Made by a program: the position numbers and the translations under genes
Notes under the pieces: model-generated
The model's database searches: none
The model's input: only the letters and a program-made list of their open reading frames with translations
Told to the model about the DNA's origin: nothing
Shown here: positions 8,740-18,094 of the stretch, in pieces
Layout: every line of letters begins with the position of its first letter
Position numbering within the stretch: position 1 is the first letter of the stretch
NCBI GenBank assembly: GCA_017500825.1
Contig: JAFVYB010000006.1
Location: 1-50,484 of the forward strand
Source: Myxococcaceae bacterium
GTDB lineage: Bacteria; Myxococcota; Myxococcia; Myxococcales; UBA5297
Length of the DNA: 50,484 nucleotides
Reading direction: 5' to 3'

Positions 8740-8776
8740 CCCGACGGCCTCCCCCGCGAGGTCATCGGGTTTTTTC
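8740..8776 (+). terminator. terminator of the Pal-like lipoprotein gene
   Basis: CCCGACGGCCTC (8740-8751) pairs with GAGGTCATCGGG (8758-8769), with two non-Watson-Crick positions, around a six-base loop. A T run follows (8770-8775). It is 30 bp past the stop codon. Confidence 0.85.
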
Positions 8777-8821
8777 TTTCCCCCACCCCATCTTCTTAAG
8801 CGCCGAGGAGGCGCGACGCCG

Positions 8822-10204
8822 ATGAATCACGTCAACCGCGAGATCTTCCGCGAATACGACATCCGCGGGCTCGTCGAGCCTGATCTGACAGACGAGCTGG
8901 CCACCCTGATCGGCCAGGGGCTGGGCACTTGCGTGCGGCGTTCCGGTGGTCAGCGCATCGCCCTGGGACGCGACTGTCGACTCAGTTCGCCGCGCCTTGC
9001 CGCCGCCTTTCTCAGGGGGCTTGTCTCGACAGGCTGCGACGCCCTCGACCTCGGCGTTGTGCCCACGCCGCTCACCTACTTCGCCGCCAACACGCTCGCC
9101 GTCGATGGCCTCGCCATGATCACCGGCAGCCACAACCCCGCCGACTACAACGGCTTCAAAATCGGCGTCGGCCGCGCGACCTACTGGGGCGAGGAAATCC
9201 AGCGCCTGCGTCAGCTCATCGAGGAAGGCGACTTTGAGCGCGCGACTAGGCCGGGCCAGGTCAGGCCTTGGGACATCGCGACCGCCTACCTCGACTTCAT
9301 CCGCCAGGAGATCGGCGTCCTCAAACGGCCGCTCAAGGTGGTGGTCGACGCGGGCAACGGCGTCGGCGGCACCATCGCCCTGCCCATGCTGCGCGCCCTC
9401 GGCTGCGAGGTGTTCCCGCTCTTCTGCGAGCCAGACGGTCACTTCCCCAACCACCACCCCGACCCCACGGTCGAGGCCAATCTGCGAGCGCTCATCGAGG
9501 CTGTGCGCGCGCAAAAGGCCGATCTGGGGATCGCCTACGACGGAGACGCCGACCGCATCGGCGTGGTGGACGAGCGCGGCTGTATCCTCTGGGGCGACGA
9601 GTTGACGCTCATCCTGGCGCGGGCCCTGCTCGACCGGCACCCGGGCGCGACCATCGTCGGCGAGGTCAAGTGTTCGATGCGCTTCTACGACGGTATTGCC
9701 GCGCGCGGCGGACGGGCGGTCATGTGCAAGGCCGGACACAGCATCATCAAGGCCCGCATGAAGGCCGAAGGCGCCCTGCTGGCCGGCGAGATGAGTGGCC
9801 ACATCTTCTGGAAGGACCGCTACTTCGGCTTCGACGACGCGCTGTATTCGACGGCGCGCCTGCTCGAACTCCTCGACGAGGTCAAAGCCCCGCTCTCCGG
9901 ACTGCTCGCCGACATCGCGCCGACCTTCGCCACGCCCGAAATCCGCCGCGACGCCAGGACCGAACAGCGCAAGTTCGAGATCGTCCGCCGCGCCGTGGAG
10001 CGCTTCCGGGCCCAGGGCCACGCCGTGGACGAGACAGACGGCGCGCGCGTCACTTTCGACCAGGGCTGGGGCCTCATCCGCGCCTCGAACACGCAGCCCA
10101 TCCTCGTGCTGAGGATGGAGGCCACGACGCCAGAGGCACTGGCCGCCATCGAGCGCGACATCGAGTCGGCCCTGACCGCCATCGAGGCCGAAATCGACGC
10201 CTGA
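8822..10204 (+). CDS. phosphomannomutase/phosphoglucomutase
   Basis: A 460-residue member of the alpha-D-phosphohexomutase superfamily, which interconverts the 1- and 6-phosphates of mannose or glucose for sugar-nucleotide synthesis. It opens with FREYDIRG. The phosphoserine loop is TGSHNPADYNGFKI (serine near residue 102). The Mg-binding loop is YDGDADRIGVVDERG, the sugar-specificity loop GEMSGHIF, and the phosphate-binding end RASNTQPILVLRMEA. It resembles AlgC/ManB-type enzymes of about 460 residues. It follows the Pal-like terminator, so it likely has its own promoter. It may feed LPS or polysaccharide synthesis along with the envelope genes downstream. Confidence 0.93.
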   Translation: MNHVNREIFREYDIRGLVEPDLTDELATLIGQGLGTCVRRSGGQRIALGRDCRLSSPRLAAAFLRGLVSTGCDALDLGVVPTPLTYFAANTLAVDGLAMITGSHNPADYNGFKIGVGRATYWGEEIQRLRQLIEEGDFERATRPGQVRPWDIATAYLDFIRQEIGVLKRPLKVVVDAGNGVGGTIALPMLRALGCEVFPLFCEPDGHFPNHHPDPTVEANLRALIEAVRAQKADLGIAYDGDADRIGVVDERGCILWGDELTLILARALLDRHPGATIVGEVKCSMRFYDGIAARGGRAVMCKAGHSIIKARMKAEGALLAGEMSGHIFWKDRYFGFDDALYSTARLLELLDEVKAPLSGLLADIAPTFATPEIRRDARTEQRKFEIVRRAVERFRAQGHAVDETDGARVTFDQGWGLIRASNTQPILVLRMEATTPEALAAIERDIESALTAIEAEIDA

Positions 10205-10227
10205 ACCAAACGTCCTCGCCCCCGCGA

Positions 10228-10252
10228 CGGCCACGCCCATGGCCAGTTTTTC
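10228..10252 (+). terminator. weak terminator candidate after phosphomannomutase
   Basis: GGCCA and TGGCC form a five-pair stem around a six-base loop, then AG and a run of five T. The short stem makes it a weak candidate. Confidence 0.35.
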
Positions 10253-10344
10253 CAAAGGGAGAAGCGCGCCGGGCAGCGCCACCCCAGGGCTGACGTTCCA
10301 GCCTTGAAACACCCGTTCCGAGAGAGACGACAGGAGCCAGACCG

Positions 10345-11613
10345 ATGACCGACCCCAGCCAGTCACAGCGCCAGGAGGACGCGGACGCGAACAAGATCGC
10401 CGAAGCCAGCGCGCCCGCCCAGGCCACCCAGCTCGACGACGCCCAGCCCGCGCCCGATCAGTCTTCGTCCAGCCAGCCTGCGGCAGGCAGCGACGCGAGC
10501 GACGCCTCCGCGGATGTCGCGCGCGCCACCGACACACCACAGGGCGCCCCCAACTCCGGCGACAGCCCAGACAAAACGCCTCAGGCGACAGAAGCGCCCC
10601 TTGGCCCCCTCGCTGTTCGCGGCGCGTTTGGCGGCCTGCTCATGGGACTGGCCAACCTCGTCCCCGGTATCAGCGGCGGCACCATGCTGCTGGCCTCGGG
10701 CGTCTATCAGGCCTTTGTCGACGCCATCGCCGAGCTGACGCGGCTCAAATTCCGACCGCGCTCACTCGCCATCCTCGGCGCCATCGCCGCCATGGCCGCC
10801 GTGTCGATCTTGCTCTTCGCCGGGCCGGTCAAGGCGCTCGTCGTCGAGCAGCGCTGGGTCATGTACAGCCTCTTCATCGGCCTGACGCTGGGCGGCGTGC
10901 CGGTCCTCTGGAAGCTCATCGGCAAGGCCTCGGCCCCGGTGTGGATCGGCGCCTGTCTCGGCCTTCTGACCATGCTCGTCATCGCCTGGTTTCAGATGCG
11001 CGGCGCGGGCGATGCCTCCCAAGGCGACATCAGCTGGCCCATGTTCCTCATCGGCGGCGTGCTCGGCGCCAGCGCCATGGTCCTGCCCGGCGTCAGCGGC
11101 GGCTACCTCCTGCTCCTGCTCGGCCAATATGTCCCCATCCTCGGCGCCATCGAATCGTTCAAAGACGCTCTCCTCCAAGGCGACATCGCCTTGGCCATGA
11201 CGCCCGCGCTCCACGTCCTCGTTCCGGTGGCCATCGGCGTGCTCCTCGGCATCGTCGCCGTCAGCAACCTGCTCAAGCTCCTCTTCGCCAGGTTTGAGCG
11301 CCCGACCCTCGGCGTGCTGCTCGGCTTCCTCGTCGGCGCCGTCTTTGGGCTGTGGCCATTCCAGGAGGGCGTTCGCCCGGCCCCCGGCTTCTGGTTCAAG
11401 GGCCAGAAGCTCTTCACGCCCGAGGAGATCGACGCCATTCGCGAGAGCTGGCCCACCGAATACTTCACGCCCTCTGTGGCCCAAGTCGCCCTGGCCATCG
11501 CCATCGCCCTGGCCGGTTTCGCCCTCACCGTTCTCATCGGCCGCTTTGGCGACAAGGCGACCAAGTCCCCCGCCGCCTCGGCCGAGGCCAGCGCCGAAAA
11601 CGGTGGCGCCTGA
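10345..11613 (+). CDS. DUF368 (PopT-type) undecaprenyl-phosphate transporter
   Basis: A 422-residue polytopic membrane protein of the DUF368 family. Members such as PopT have been linked to returning undecaprenyl phosphate across the inner membrane for reuse in envelope polymer synthesis. The family signature GLANLVPGISGGTMLLASGVY is seen near residue 100, and a second copy-like motif, GASAMVLPGVSGGYLLLLLGQY, near 245. About 9-10 hydrophobic segments follow. Residues 1-85 are a hydrophilic Q/A/S-rich extension not usual in the family. It ends 3 bp from the convergent lipoprotein gene. GACAGGAGCCAG precedes the ATG. Confidence 0.88.
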   Translation: MTDPSQSQRQEDADANKIAEASAPAQATQLDDAQPAPDQSSSSQPAAGSDASDASADVARATDTPQGAPNSGDSPDKTPQATEAPLGPLAVRGAFGGLLMGLANLVPGISGGTMLLASGVYQAFVDAIAELTRLKFRPRSLAILGAIAAMAAVSILLFAGPVKALVVEQRWVMYSLFIGLTLGGVPVLWKLIGKASAPVWIGACLGLLTMLVIAWFQMRGAGDASQGDISWPMFLIGGVLGASAMVLPGVSGGYLLLLLGQYVPILGAIESFKDALLQGDIALAMTPALHVLVPVAIGVLLGIVAVSNLLKLLFARFERPTLGVLLGFLVGAVFGLWPFQEGVRPAPGFWFKGQKLFTPEEIDAIRESWPTEYFTPSVAQVALAIAIALAGFALTVLIGRFGDKATKSPAASAEASAENGGA

Positions 11614-11616
11614 CGC

Positions 11617-12336
11617 CTACTCGCCAGACGCGTCCTCCCAGCCGCCATCCTCCTCGTCCCCCGCCTCCGCGTCGTCCGCCTCGCCGTCCTCGTCCGCGCG
11701 CTTCTTTCGGGTCTCCAGATCCTCGACATCGATGGAGCCATCGCGGCGATCGTCGCTCGGCTCGCTCGTGAGGCGGGCGCGCTCCTTCTCGACGCCACTT
11801 TTGGGGACCTCGCGTTCGAGAAAGCGGACCTCGATATCGGCGTAGGGCGCCTCCTCGACCTTGGCGCGAATGCCGACGCGCGACTTGCCCAGGCGCGTGA
11901 AGACGAGCTCGGTAAAGACGCAACCCTTGTTCTCCAGACAGAACGACGCCGACTGATCGGTCGATCGCTCCGGCCGGTAGACGAGCTCCTGAATCGTCGT
12001 CTTGCCGCGCATCTTCAAAAGGACGCGCACGCGCGGGGTGCCGCGCTCGAAATTGATGAGCGCGAACTCGTTTTTCAGATCGTCGAGGCCGCTCTCCTCT
12101 GCGTCGGCCATGCGCAGGTGGACCACCTTGGAACGCGCCTCGATGTAGAGCGTGTAGGAGAGCTGGCCGATGGGGCTGTCGCGAACGCCGCCGCTCCAGA
12201 CGCCGCGCCAGTCGCGCATGAGCGAGAGGATGTCGGTCGTTCCGGCCAGGCCGTTCGGGTTTTTGGGCGCCGAGGCGCAGGCGAGGTTGAGGGCCAAAAG
12301 GGCGGTGAGGGCCAGTCGTCCCATGCGTCGCGTCAT
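11617..12336 (-). CDS. lipoprotein of unknown function
   Basis: A 239-residue protein with a signal peptide and lipobox (LLALNLACAS, cysteine near residue 20). The body contains predicted beta strands (VRDSPIGQLSYTLYIEARSKVVHLRM). The C-terminal 50 residues are highly acidic and charged (EDLETRKKRADEDGEADDAEAGDEEDGG) and likely disordered. I do not recognise a family. I chose ATG at 12336 because it begins the signal peptide; the reading frame upstream has no family-like sequence. It is convergent with the PopT-type gene and divergent from rlmH (270 bp, no clear signal). Confidence 0.72.
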   Translation of the reverse strand: MTRRMGRLALTALLALNLACASAPKNPNGLAGTTDILSLMRDWRGVWSGGVRDSPIGQLSYTLYIEARSKVVHLRMADAEESGLDDLKNEFALINFERGTPRVRVLLKMRGKTTIQELVYRPERSTDQSASFCLENKGCVFTELVFTRLGKSRVGIRAKVEEAPYADIEVRFLEREVPKSGVEKERARLTSEPSDDRRDGSIDVEDLETRKKRADEDGEADDAEAGDEEDGGWEDASGE

Positions 12337-12606
12337 CTGAGTCGTCTCCGTGTGGCCAGGGGCGCCATCCCTGTCGCCGCGTCGGCGCCGCCCCTCTGCC
12401 AAAAAAGGGGCGGCCCTCTAGCAGCCACGACCTTTCCCGCAAGTGTCCAAGACGCGTTGACGAGGCGACGCCATCCAGCGCTGGCCGCATGAAAAACGAG
12501 GCGGTCTCGACGCAGGTGAACGCCGCGAAACGCCACGGTTTGCGGGGCGAAAAACCGGCGGACGCGCATTGAAAACAAAGGCGCGCTCTGTCAGGCGCCC
12601 GCGGCC

Positions 12607-13071
12607 ATGAAGATCCGCATCATTTCTGTCGGCAAAGACCGCTCGGGCCTCTTCGAGCCGGGCGTGCGCGAATACGCCTCGCGCCTGGAACACTACTGTC
12701 GCCTGGAACTCGTCGAACTCGGCGAGGCGCCTAAGTCGCGCGGGATTGGTCAGGCCATCGAGGAAGAGGGCGGGCGCATTCTCGGCAAGCTCAAGCCGGG
12801 CGAATGCTGTGTGGCGCTCGACGAACGCGGCAAAGCGCTGACGAGCGAGGCGCTGGCGGACTGGCTGGGCAGGCAGCAGAGCGCCGGGCGGGATGTGGTC
12901 TTTTGCGTGGGGGGCGCCAACGGCCTGTCGGCTGCGGTCAAACAGCGCTCGGATCTCACGCTCTCGCTCTCGGCCCTGACCCTGCCCCACCGCCTGGCGC
13001 GCCTCCTCATCGCCGAGCAGCTCTACCGCGCCTTCACGATCCTCAGGGGCGAGCCCTACCACCGGGGATAA
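12607..13071 (+). CDS. rlmH: 23S rRNA pseudouridine-1915 N3-methyltransferase RlmH
   Basis: RlmH methylates pseudouridine 1915 in helix 69 of 23S rRNA, using S-adenosylmethionine, in assembled 70S ribosomes. The 154-residue length and SPOUT-fold pattern fit. The N-terminus is MKIRIISVGKDR, the SAM loop is FCVGGANGLS, and the C-terminal knot region is LTLPHRLARLLIAEQLYRA ending EPYHRG. In many bacteria rsfS sits just upstream; here the upstream gene is a divergent lipoprotein. It is 160 bp ahead of kdsA and could share its transcript. Confidence 0.96.
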   Translation: MKIRIISVGKDRSGLFEPGVREYASRLEHYCRLELVELGEAPKSRGIGQAIEEEGGRILGKLKPGECCVALDERGKALTSEALADWLGRQQSAGRDVVFCVGGANGLSAAVKQRSDLTLSLSALTLPHRLARLLIAEQLYRAFTILRGEPYHRG

Positions 13072-13231
13072 CGGGCAAGCGGCGCTCGACAAGCGGGCGT
13101 GGGCGAATCGACGGGTTTCACAGCGCCAGAAATGCCGCGCGAACCGTCCTGGCCGCGGTCTGGATCACGCCTGTCACTTGGCCGCTTCCCGCGTTGGCAA
13201 GCGCGCCCCGGTCGAGTAGTGGCGCCGCCCC

Positions 13232-14098
13232 ATGAAAACGACCGACCACCCCTCAGCCGAGTTTCCAAAGACCTTTGGCCCCCACCCCATCGGCGCTGGC
13301 GCCCCGCTCGTGCTCCTCTGCGGCCCGGATGTGATCGAAGGCCCCGAGATCACGCTGCGCACAGCGCGCGCCGTCCAAGAGATCGCCCTTCGCCACGGCG
13401 TCTCGCTCATCTTCAAGTGCAGCTTTGACAAGGCCAACCGCAGCTCGATCCAGAGCTTCCGCGGGCCAGGGCTGGAAGAGGGGCTGGAGATCCTCGCCTG
13501 GGTCAAGCGCGAGACCTCTCTGCCCATCGTCACCGATGTCCACGAGACGGCGCAGGTCGCGCGCGCGGCCCAAGTCGCCGACGTGCTGCAGGTGCCGGCC
13601 TTTCTCTGCCGCCAGACCGATCTCCTCGTGGCCTGCGCCCGCAGCGGACGGGCGGTCAACGTCAAGAAGGGACAGTTCCTCGCGCCGGCCGACATGCGCC
13701 ACGCCGTGCAGAAGATCCGCCAGAGCGGCGGCCGAGATCTCCTCCTCACCGAGCGCGGCAGCACCTTTGGCTACCAGAACCTTGTCGTCGACATGCGTTC
13801 GCTCGCCATCATGCGGGCGCTGGGCGTGCCGGTCTGCTTCGACGCGACGCACAGCGTGCAGCTGCCGGGCGCGGCTGGAGATTCCACCGGAGGCGACAGG
13901 CGCTTTGTCCGTCCCCTGGCCCGCGCGGCGGCGGCGGTTGGCGTCGACGCGCTCTTCCTCGAAGTCCACGAGCGCCCTGACGTGGCCCTGTGCGACGGCC
14001 CCAATTCGCTCGACTTCGCCGATCTCGACCGCCTGCTCGCCGAGGTCTGCGCCATTCGCGGCGCCCTGGCCACCCTGCCGAGCGAGGTGGCGCCATGA
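13232..14098 (+). CDS. kdsA: 2-dehydro-3-deoxyphosphooctonate aldolase (KDO-8-P synthase)
   Basis: Condenses phosphoenolpyruvate with arabinose 5-phosphate to give KDO-8-phosphate, the first committed step to the KDO of LPS. It has 288 residues, close to the usual 275-285. Family blocks include [25 protein letters not shown], the [10 protein letters not shown] loop, [53 protein letters not shown] and [10 protein letters not shown]. It overlaps the next gene by ATGA, so kdsA and kdsC should be translationally coupled. It shows the organism makes LPS. Confidence 0.97.
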   Translation: MKTTDHPSAEFPKTFGPHPIGAGAPLVLLCGPDVIEGPEITLRTARAVQEIALRHGVSLIFKCSFDKANRSSIQSFRGPGLEEGLEILAWVKRETSLPIVTDVHETAQVARAAQVADVLQVPAFLCRQTDLLVACARSGRAVNVKKGQFLAPADMRHAVQKIRQSGGRDLLLTERGSTFGYQNLVVDMRSLAIMRALGVPVCFDATHSVQLPGAAGDSTGGDRRFVRPLARAAAAVGVDALFLEVHERPDVALCDGPNSLDFADLDRLLAEVCAIRGALATLPSEVAP

Positions 14099-15219
14099 GC
14101 GGGTTCTTCTGGAAGAAGAAAAAAAAGGACGAGCCGGCCGAGGCCACCTTTGACGACACGGCCGAGCTCGATCGCGTCAACTACGACGACGAGGACGATC
14201 TGGCCGACGACGACGAGAAGACCTGCCTCACCCAGGGCCTGGGGCCGATCGCGCCTGAGCCAGCGACGACGGCGGACGACTTCGACGACGAGGAAGACGA
14301 GAAGACGCTCCTCACCGCGCCGCTCCGGGCGCCAAGGCCTTCGCGCCCCGGTCCAAAGGCGGATTCGCTGATCGATCGACTGAGCGAGGCGCCGCCGCAA
14401 CGCGCCGCCCTGGGCGATGGCGGCGAGGACGAGCCGACGTTCAAGCGCCCGCTGGAAGTCCAGCCCGAACGAAAGGCGCGGGAAGCGAGCGTCCAGGTGG
14501 CCAGCGAGTTTCAGGATTGGCTCGGCGCCACGCCTGTCCCGGTCAGCCCGAAGCCGCCCTCCCAGCCCGAGATCGGAAGCCACGCGGCGCCAGACGAAGA
14601 CGACGAGCTGTTGGACGACGCGGACATCGCCGAGCTCTCGCCAGTGCCAACCTCCGCGACCGACGCGACAGAGGCGGACGGCGACCTGAAGGCGCGCGCC
14701 AGAGAGATCGAGCTCCTCGTCCTCGACGTGGACGGCGTCTTGACCGACGGCGGGCTCTACTACGGACCCGAGGGCGAGGCGCTCAAGCGCTTCAACGTCC
14801 AGGACGGCCACGGCATCACACTCGCGCGCAAGGCGGGACTCGCTGTCGCCATCCTCACCGCGCGCACCTCGCAAATCGTCGCCACGCGCGCGGGCGAACT
14901 GGGCATCTCGCCGGTCTTTCAGGGCCGCAAGGACAAGCTCCAGGGCCTTGAGGAACTGCTCGACGAGGCGCGGGTCGACGCCAGCCGGGTGGCCTACATG
15001 GGCGACGACCTCAACGATCTGGGCGTCCTCAACCGCGTCCGCCTGTCCGCCTGTCCCGCCGACGCCTGCCCCGAGGTGCGCGAGCGCGCCGCCATCATCG
15101 CCAGCTCTGCCGGGGGCCATGGCGCTGTGCGCGAACTCGTCGAGTTCATCCTCAAAGCCCAGGGCAAATGGCAGCCCATCGTCGAACAGGCGCTCGGCCA
15201 AAAGCCGCGCGCGGACTGA
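14095..15219 (+). CDS. kdsC: KDO-8-phosphate phosphatase KdsC with long acidic N-terminal extension
   Basis: The C-terminal half (about 205-374) is a complete type C0 HAD phosphatase like KdsC, which removes phosphate from KDO-8-P. Motif I is [10 protein letters not shown] (D211, D213), followed by FNVQDGHG and motif II TART (T256). A lysine follows in GRKDK, and motif IV is MGDDLNDLG. Residues 1-204 are a low-complexity acidic region with two similar DEKT-x-LT segments (about 40-46 and 68-74). Ordinary KdsC is only about 170-190 residues. The start is the ATG overlapping the kdsA stop; an earlier in-frame start at 13990 would lie inside kdsA. The extension is unlike anything I recognise and may dock a partner. 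Confidence 0.9.
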   Translation: MSGFFWKKKKKDEPAEATFDDTAELDRVNYDDEDDLADDDEKTCLTQGLGPIAPEPATTADDFDDEEDEKTLLTAPLRAPRPSRPGPKADSLIDRLSEAPPQRAALGDGGEDEPTFKRPLEVQPERKAREASVQVASEFQDWLGATPVPVSPKPPSQPEIGSHAAPDEDDELLDDADIAELSPVPTSATDATEADGDLKARAREIELLVLDVDGVLTDGGLYYGPEGEALKRFNVQDGHGITLARKAGLAVAILTARTSQIVATRAGELGISPVFQGRKDKLQGLEELLDEARVDASRVAYMGDDLNDLGVLNRVRLSACPADACPEVRERAAIIASSAGGHGAVRELVEFILKAQGKWQPIVEQALGQKPRAD

Positions 15220-15261
15220 ATCCCGACGGCGCCGACACTGACCGCCCAGGACACAAGCCGC

Positions 15262-15993
15262 TCACGTCGAAGCGTCCGTTTCCGCAGCCTTCCCCGCGTC
15301 CGGTGATGCCGCGTCCGCTGGCGTCACCTCCGCACGCGCCGCGCTCACAGGCGATTCATCCGACGAGGCGGAGGCCTCCCCGCTGTCCGCTAACCCGGCG
15401 GCGTTCCGCTCGCGCGACGGCGTCGAGGCGCTCTCAGGCAAGTCCGCGCCCGTGCCTTCTGGCGAGGAAACCCGCGCGCCCATGTCGGCAATCGCCTCGT
15501 CTGGCAGCTCGCGCCCGGCATAGAGCGCCTCCAGCGCCTCTGGGTCCTGTCCCATCTCGCCCAATTCCTCGGCCAGCCGGGCATGGCGGCGATGTCGCGC
15601 GGCGGCGATCTCGACGAGCAGGGCGCTGACGAGGATCCACGTCAGATGGGCCACGCTCGCCGCGTTCATCGGCGCCATCATGTGGAACCAGATCGTCCGC
15701 GACAGCGCGCAGGCCAACAGCAGGCCCGAGACGATGCGCAGCGCGTTGTTGCCCGACTTTGGGTCAAAGCGACCGCGGGCCCAGTCAAAGAGCGCGGGAA
15801 AAGTCGACGCCGCGATGAGCCACCCCTCGCCCGCCTGTGGCCCGGGCGCGCGCGTCACAAGTTGCGCGGCGATGAGGGCGAACAGGGCCGGATAGAGCCC
15901 GAGGCAGCGGGCGCAGACATCGAGTCCGCCAAGGCGCACGCAGCGGCAGCGGTCCTCCTCGGCGTGGTGGGCAATCCAAAAGGGCGTGTTCAC
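15262..15993 (-). CDS. DUF2085 membrane protein
   Basis: The N-terminal segment HHAEEDRCRCVRLGGLDVCARCLGLYPALF carries the H...C-x-C...C-x-x-C-x-G-x-Y pattern of DUF2085 proteins, small membrane proteins of unknown function whose cysteines could bind metal. Three or four hydrophobic segments follow up to about residue 150. The remaining 90 residues are hydrophilic, rich in A, S, E and D. I favour a GTG start at 15993, where GAGG lies upstream and the conserved part begins a few residues later; reading further upstream to 16140 is possible but looks like non-coding sequence. It is convergent with kdsC, 42 bp apart. Confidence 0.72.
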   Translation of the reverse strand: MNTPFWIAHHAEEDRCRCVRLGGLDVCARCLGLYPALFALIAAQLVTRAPGPQAGEGWLIAASTFPALFDWARGRFDPKSGNNALRIVSGLLLACALSRTIWFHMMAPMNAASVAHLTWILVSALLVEIAAARHRRHARLAEELGEMGQDPEALEALYAGRELPDEAIADMGARVSSPEGTGADLPESASTPSRERNAAGLADSGEASASSDESPVSAARAEVTPADAASPDAGKAAETDAST

Positions 15994-16261
15994 AAGAGAC
16001 CTCGCAGTTCCAGGCGCCTGTGCCTGACGCGGCTGTTCCCTCTGAGCGGGCACCCCAGAAGGGGCGCGCCTCTTGCCCGCCGTGAGTCGAACGCGTCCAC
16101 AACAAAAGCGGCCCTGGCCTCCCCTCCCGCGCCTGTCCACCGCCAGGAAGTTTGACTACAAGGCGCCGCCCGGTCGCCCCCCTCCCGATGTTTCCCGGCG
16201 CCGACACCGTTGTCCCCTCCCCCTCCCTTCTCTCCCCCCTCTCACCCAAGGAGCCAAAGAC

Positions 16262-17764
16262 ATGCGCCACCAACACGCCCTCACCGCCAGCCTCGCCGCC
16301 GCGCTGGCCCTCGGCCTCACCGCCGTCGCCTGCGGCGACACCGAGGAAGAAAACACGGGCGACGATCCCATCGTCCTCACCGACGCCTCGACCCAGGACA
16401 GCGACGCCTCCCATGACCTTTCCGACGGCGACAGCGACGCGGCGCTCGACATTCCCGACAGCGGCCCCGTCGGCCCGGGCGATGAGGTGGGCGCCATCGA
16501 GTGGTGTCAGCTCGTCAGCCCCCACGCGAGCGAGCTCACCATCGGCCAGACGCTCACTGCCTACGCGCAGGTCTACGCCATCGGCCGCACCGAGGGCGAC
16601 GCGCGGGAGGACAGCGGCGTCAAAGGCCAGCTCGGCATCGGCGCCATCGGCAGCGATCCCACCGCGGACAGCGCCTGGACCTGGATCGACGCCACCGCCA
16701 ACCCCAACTTCAGCGACGCCAGCGGCAACCACGACGAATACATGGCGAGCCACCTCGCCGAGACCACGGGCAGCTTTGCCTTCGCCTTCCGCTTCCAGGT
16801 CGACGGCGGCGCCTGGTTCTATTGCGACACCGACGGCCACAGCGCCTCCAATCAGAGCGAGGGCTTCTCGACCGACGCGCTCGGCAGCCTCACCGTCGCC
16901 GAGGCCGGCACGCACAAAGTCGGCTGGTGCAACCTGCAGAACACCGCCCGCGCCATCTCCACCCTGGGCAAGCACCTGGTGACCTCTCAGGTTTACGTCG
17001 AGGGACTCACCGAGAACGGCAACGCGGGCAGCCCGCTCATCCGCGCCCAAATCGGTCACGGCGCGATCGGCAGCGATCCGGCGACCTGGAGCGAGAGCGA
17101 CTGGAGCGACGCCGTCGTCAACAGCGCGGCCAACGCCGACGCGCTGGGCAACAACAACGAATACATGGCGACACTCTCTGGCCTGGCCGCCGGCAGCCAC
17201 GCCTTCGCCTTCCGCTACAAGGCCAACGGCGACAGCGACTGGTTCTACTGCGACAGCGACGGCCACAGCGCCGCGCCCACAGGCGAGGCGGATGGCTTCT
17301 CGACCGACAAACTCGGCCACCTCACCGTGCTCGATCCGAGCCTCCTCGCCGTCGGCTGGTGCCGCCTGCAAAACGACGCGGCCCAAATCACCACCGCCGA
17401 CACCTTCACCGCCTATGGCCAGGTCTGGGTCGACGGCCTGACCGGCGCGTCCAACGGCTTTGTCGACGATCCGGCGATCGAGGCTCAGCTCGGACTCGTC
17501 TCGCCCGCCTCTGACCTGCGCAACTTCGACGCGGACGAGAGCGTCTGGACCGATGCCGCGATCAACGCCCAGGCCAGCGCCGAGGCCCTGGGCAACAACA
17601 ACGAATACATGGCGAGCAAGGCCAACCTCGCCGCCGGGCAATACAGCTTCGCCTTCCGCTTCCGCGTCGCGGGCGCCTCCTCGTGGACCTATTGCGACCT
17701 GGAGCCCGGCTCCAGCGACGACTTCCAGGTCGAGCGGCAGGGCACGCTCACTGTGACCGAGTAG
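16262..17764 (+). CDS. lipoprotein with three tandem copies of one beta-rich module
   Basis: A 500-residue exported protein. The signal peptide ends at a lipobox-like AVAC (C24), followed by a 50-residue acidic linker. Three modules of about 138 residues follow (roughly 77-215, 219-357, 363-499). Each has the order [VI]-x-W-C-x-L, then Y-x-Q-V-[YW] near position 25, L-G or I-G blocks, GN-x-x-EYMA, F-AFRF or FAFRY, and W-x-YCD. The first two end in DGHSA...GFSTD-x-LG-x-LTV. Paired cysteines per module suggest one disulfide each. A shorter-motif version of the module occurs in the amylase at 33062. Function unknown; a carbohydrate-binding or adhesive surface role is inference. AAGGAG precedes the ATG at 16262. 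Confidence 0.85.
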   Translation: MRHQHALTASLAAALALGLTAVACGDTEEENTGDDPIVLTDASTQDSDASHDLSDGDSDAALDIPDSGPVGPGDEVGAIEWCQLVSPHASELTIGQTLTAYAQVYAIGRTEGDAREDSGVKGQLGIGAIGSDPTADSAWTWIDATANPNFSDASGNHDEYMASHLAETTGSFAFAFRFQVDGGAWFYCDTDGHSASNQSEGFSTDALGSLTVAEAGTHKVGWCNLQNTARAISTLGKHLVTSQVYVEGLTENGNAGSPLIRAQIGHGAIGSDPATWSESDWSDAVVNSAANADALGNNNEYMATLSGLAAGSHAFAFRYKANGDSDWFYCDSDGHSAAPTGEADGFSTDKLGHLTVLDPSLLAVGWCRLQNDAAQITTADTFTAYGQVWVDGLTGASNGFVDDPAIEAQLGLVSPASDLRNFDADESVWTDAAINAQASAEALGNNNEYMASKANLAAGQYSFAFRFRVAGASSWTYCDLEPGSSDDFQVERQGTLTVTE

Positions 17765-17800
17765 GCCCAGCCGAAAAGCCTATCGGCCCCTGACAGACAG

Positions 17801-17836
17801 CGCCGCGGATCCACAGGCGATTCGCGGCGTTTTTTA
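17801..17836 (+). terminator. terminator after the triple-module lipoprotein gene
   Basis: CGCCGCG (17801-17807) and CGCGGCG (17823-17829) form a seven-pair GC stem with a 15-base loop, followed by six T. It is 37 bp past the stop codon. Confidence 0.8.
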
Positions 17837-18094
17837 TTGTCCGGACACGCGCCGCCCTGGCGTGGCGGTTTTGTTCAATACGCTCGATTTAATTATTTAA
17901 TCATTCAACAAAACACCCAAAACACCGCCTCTATGATTCAACTGGTCAACAACACCTCCCGCCTCCCCCAAACGCGCCTTTGTCAAAATCCGCCATTGGA
18001 TCGAACTGTGAGGCGCGTCGCCGACACCAAACCCTTGGCGGCGCCTGCCTCGGATGGACCGGGGCCTGAGGGTATTTTCGCCAGGAGGCACGCG
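17837..18094 (+). promoter_or_regulatory. AT-rich leader and probable promoter region of the CRP/FNR gene
   Basis: After the terminator the base composition drops. A TTGTTC hexamer at 17871-17876 is followed by an AT block TTTAATTATTTAATCATT (17888-17905) that could contain the -10 element; I cannot fix it precisely. No palindrome matching a CRP or FNR site was found. The rest of the stretch up to the Shine-Dalgarno AGGAGG at 18083-18088 holds nothing I can name. Confidence 0.4.
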
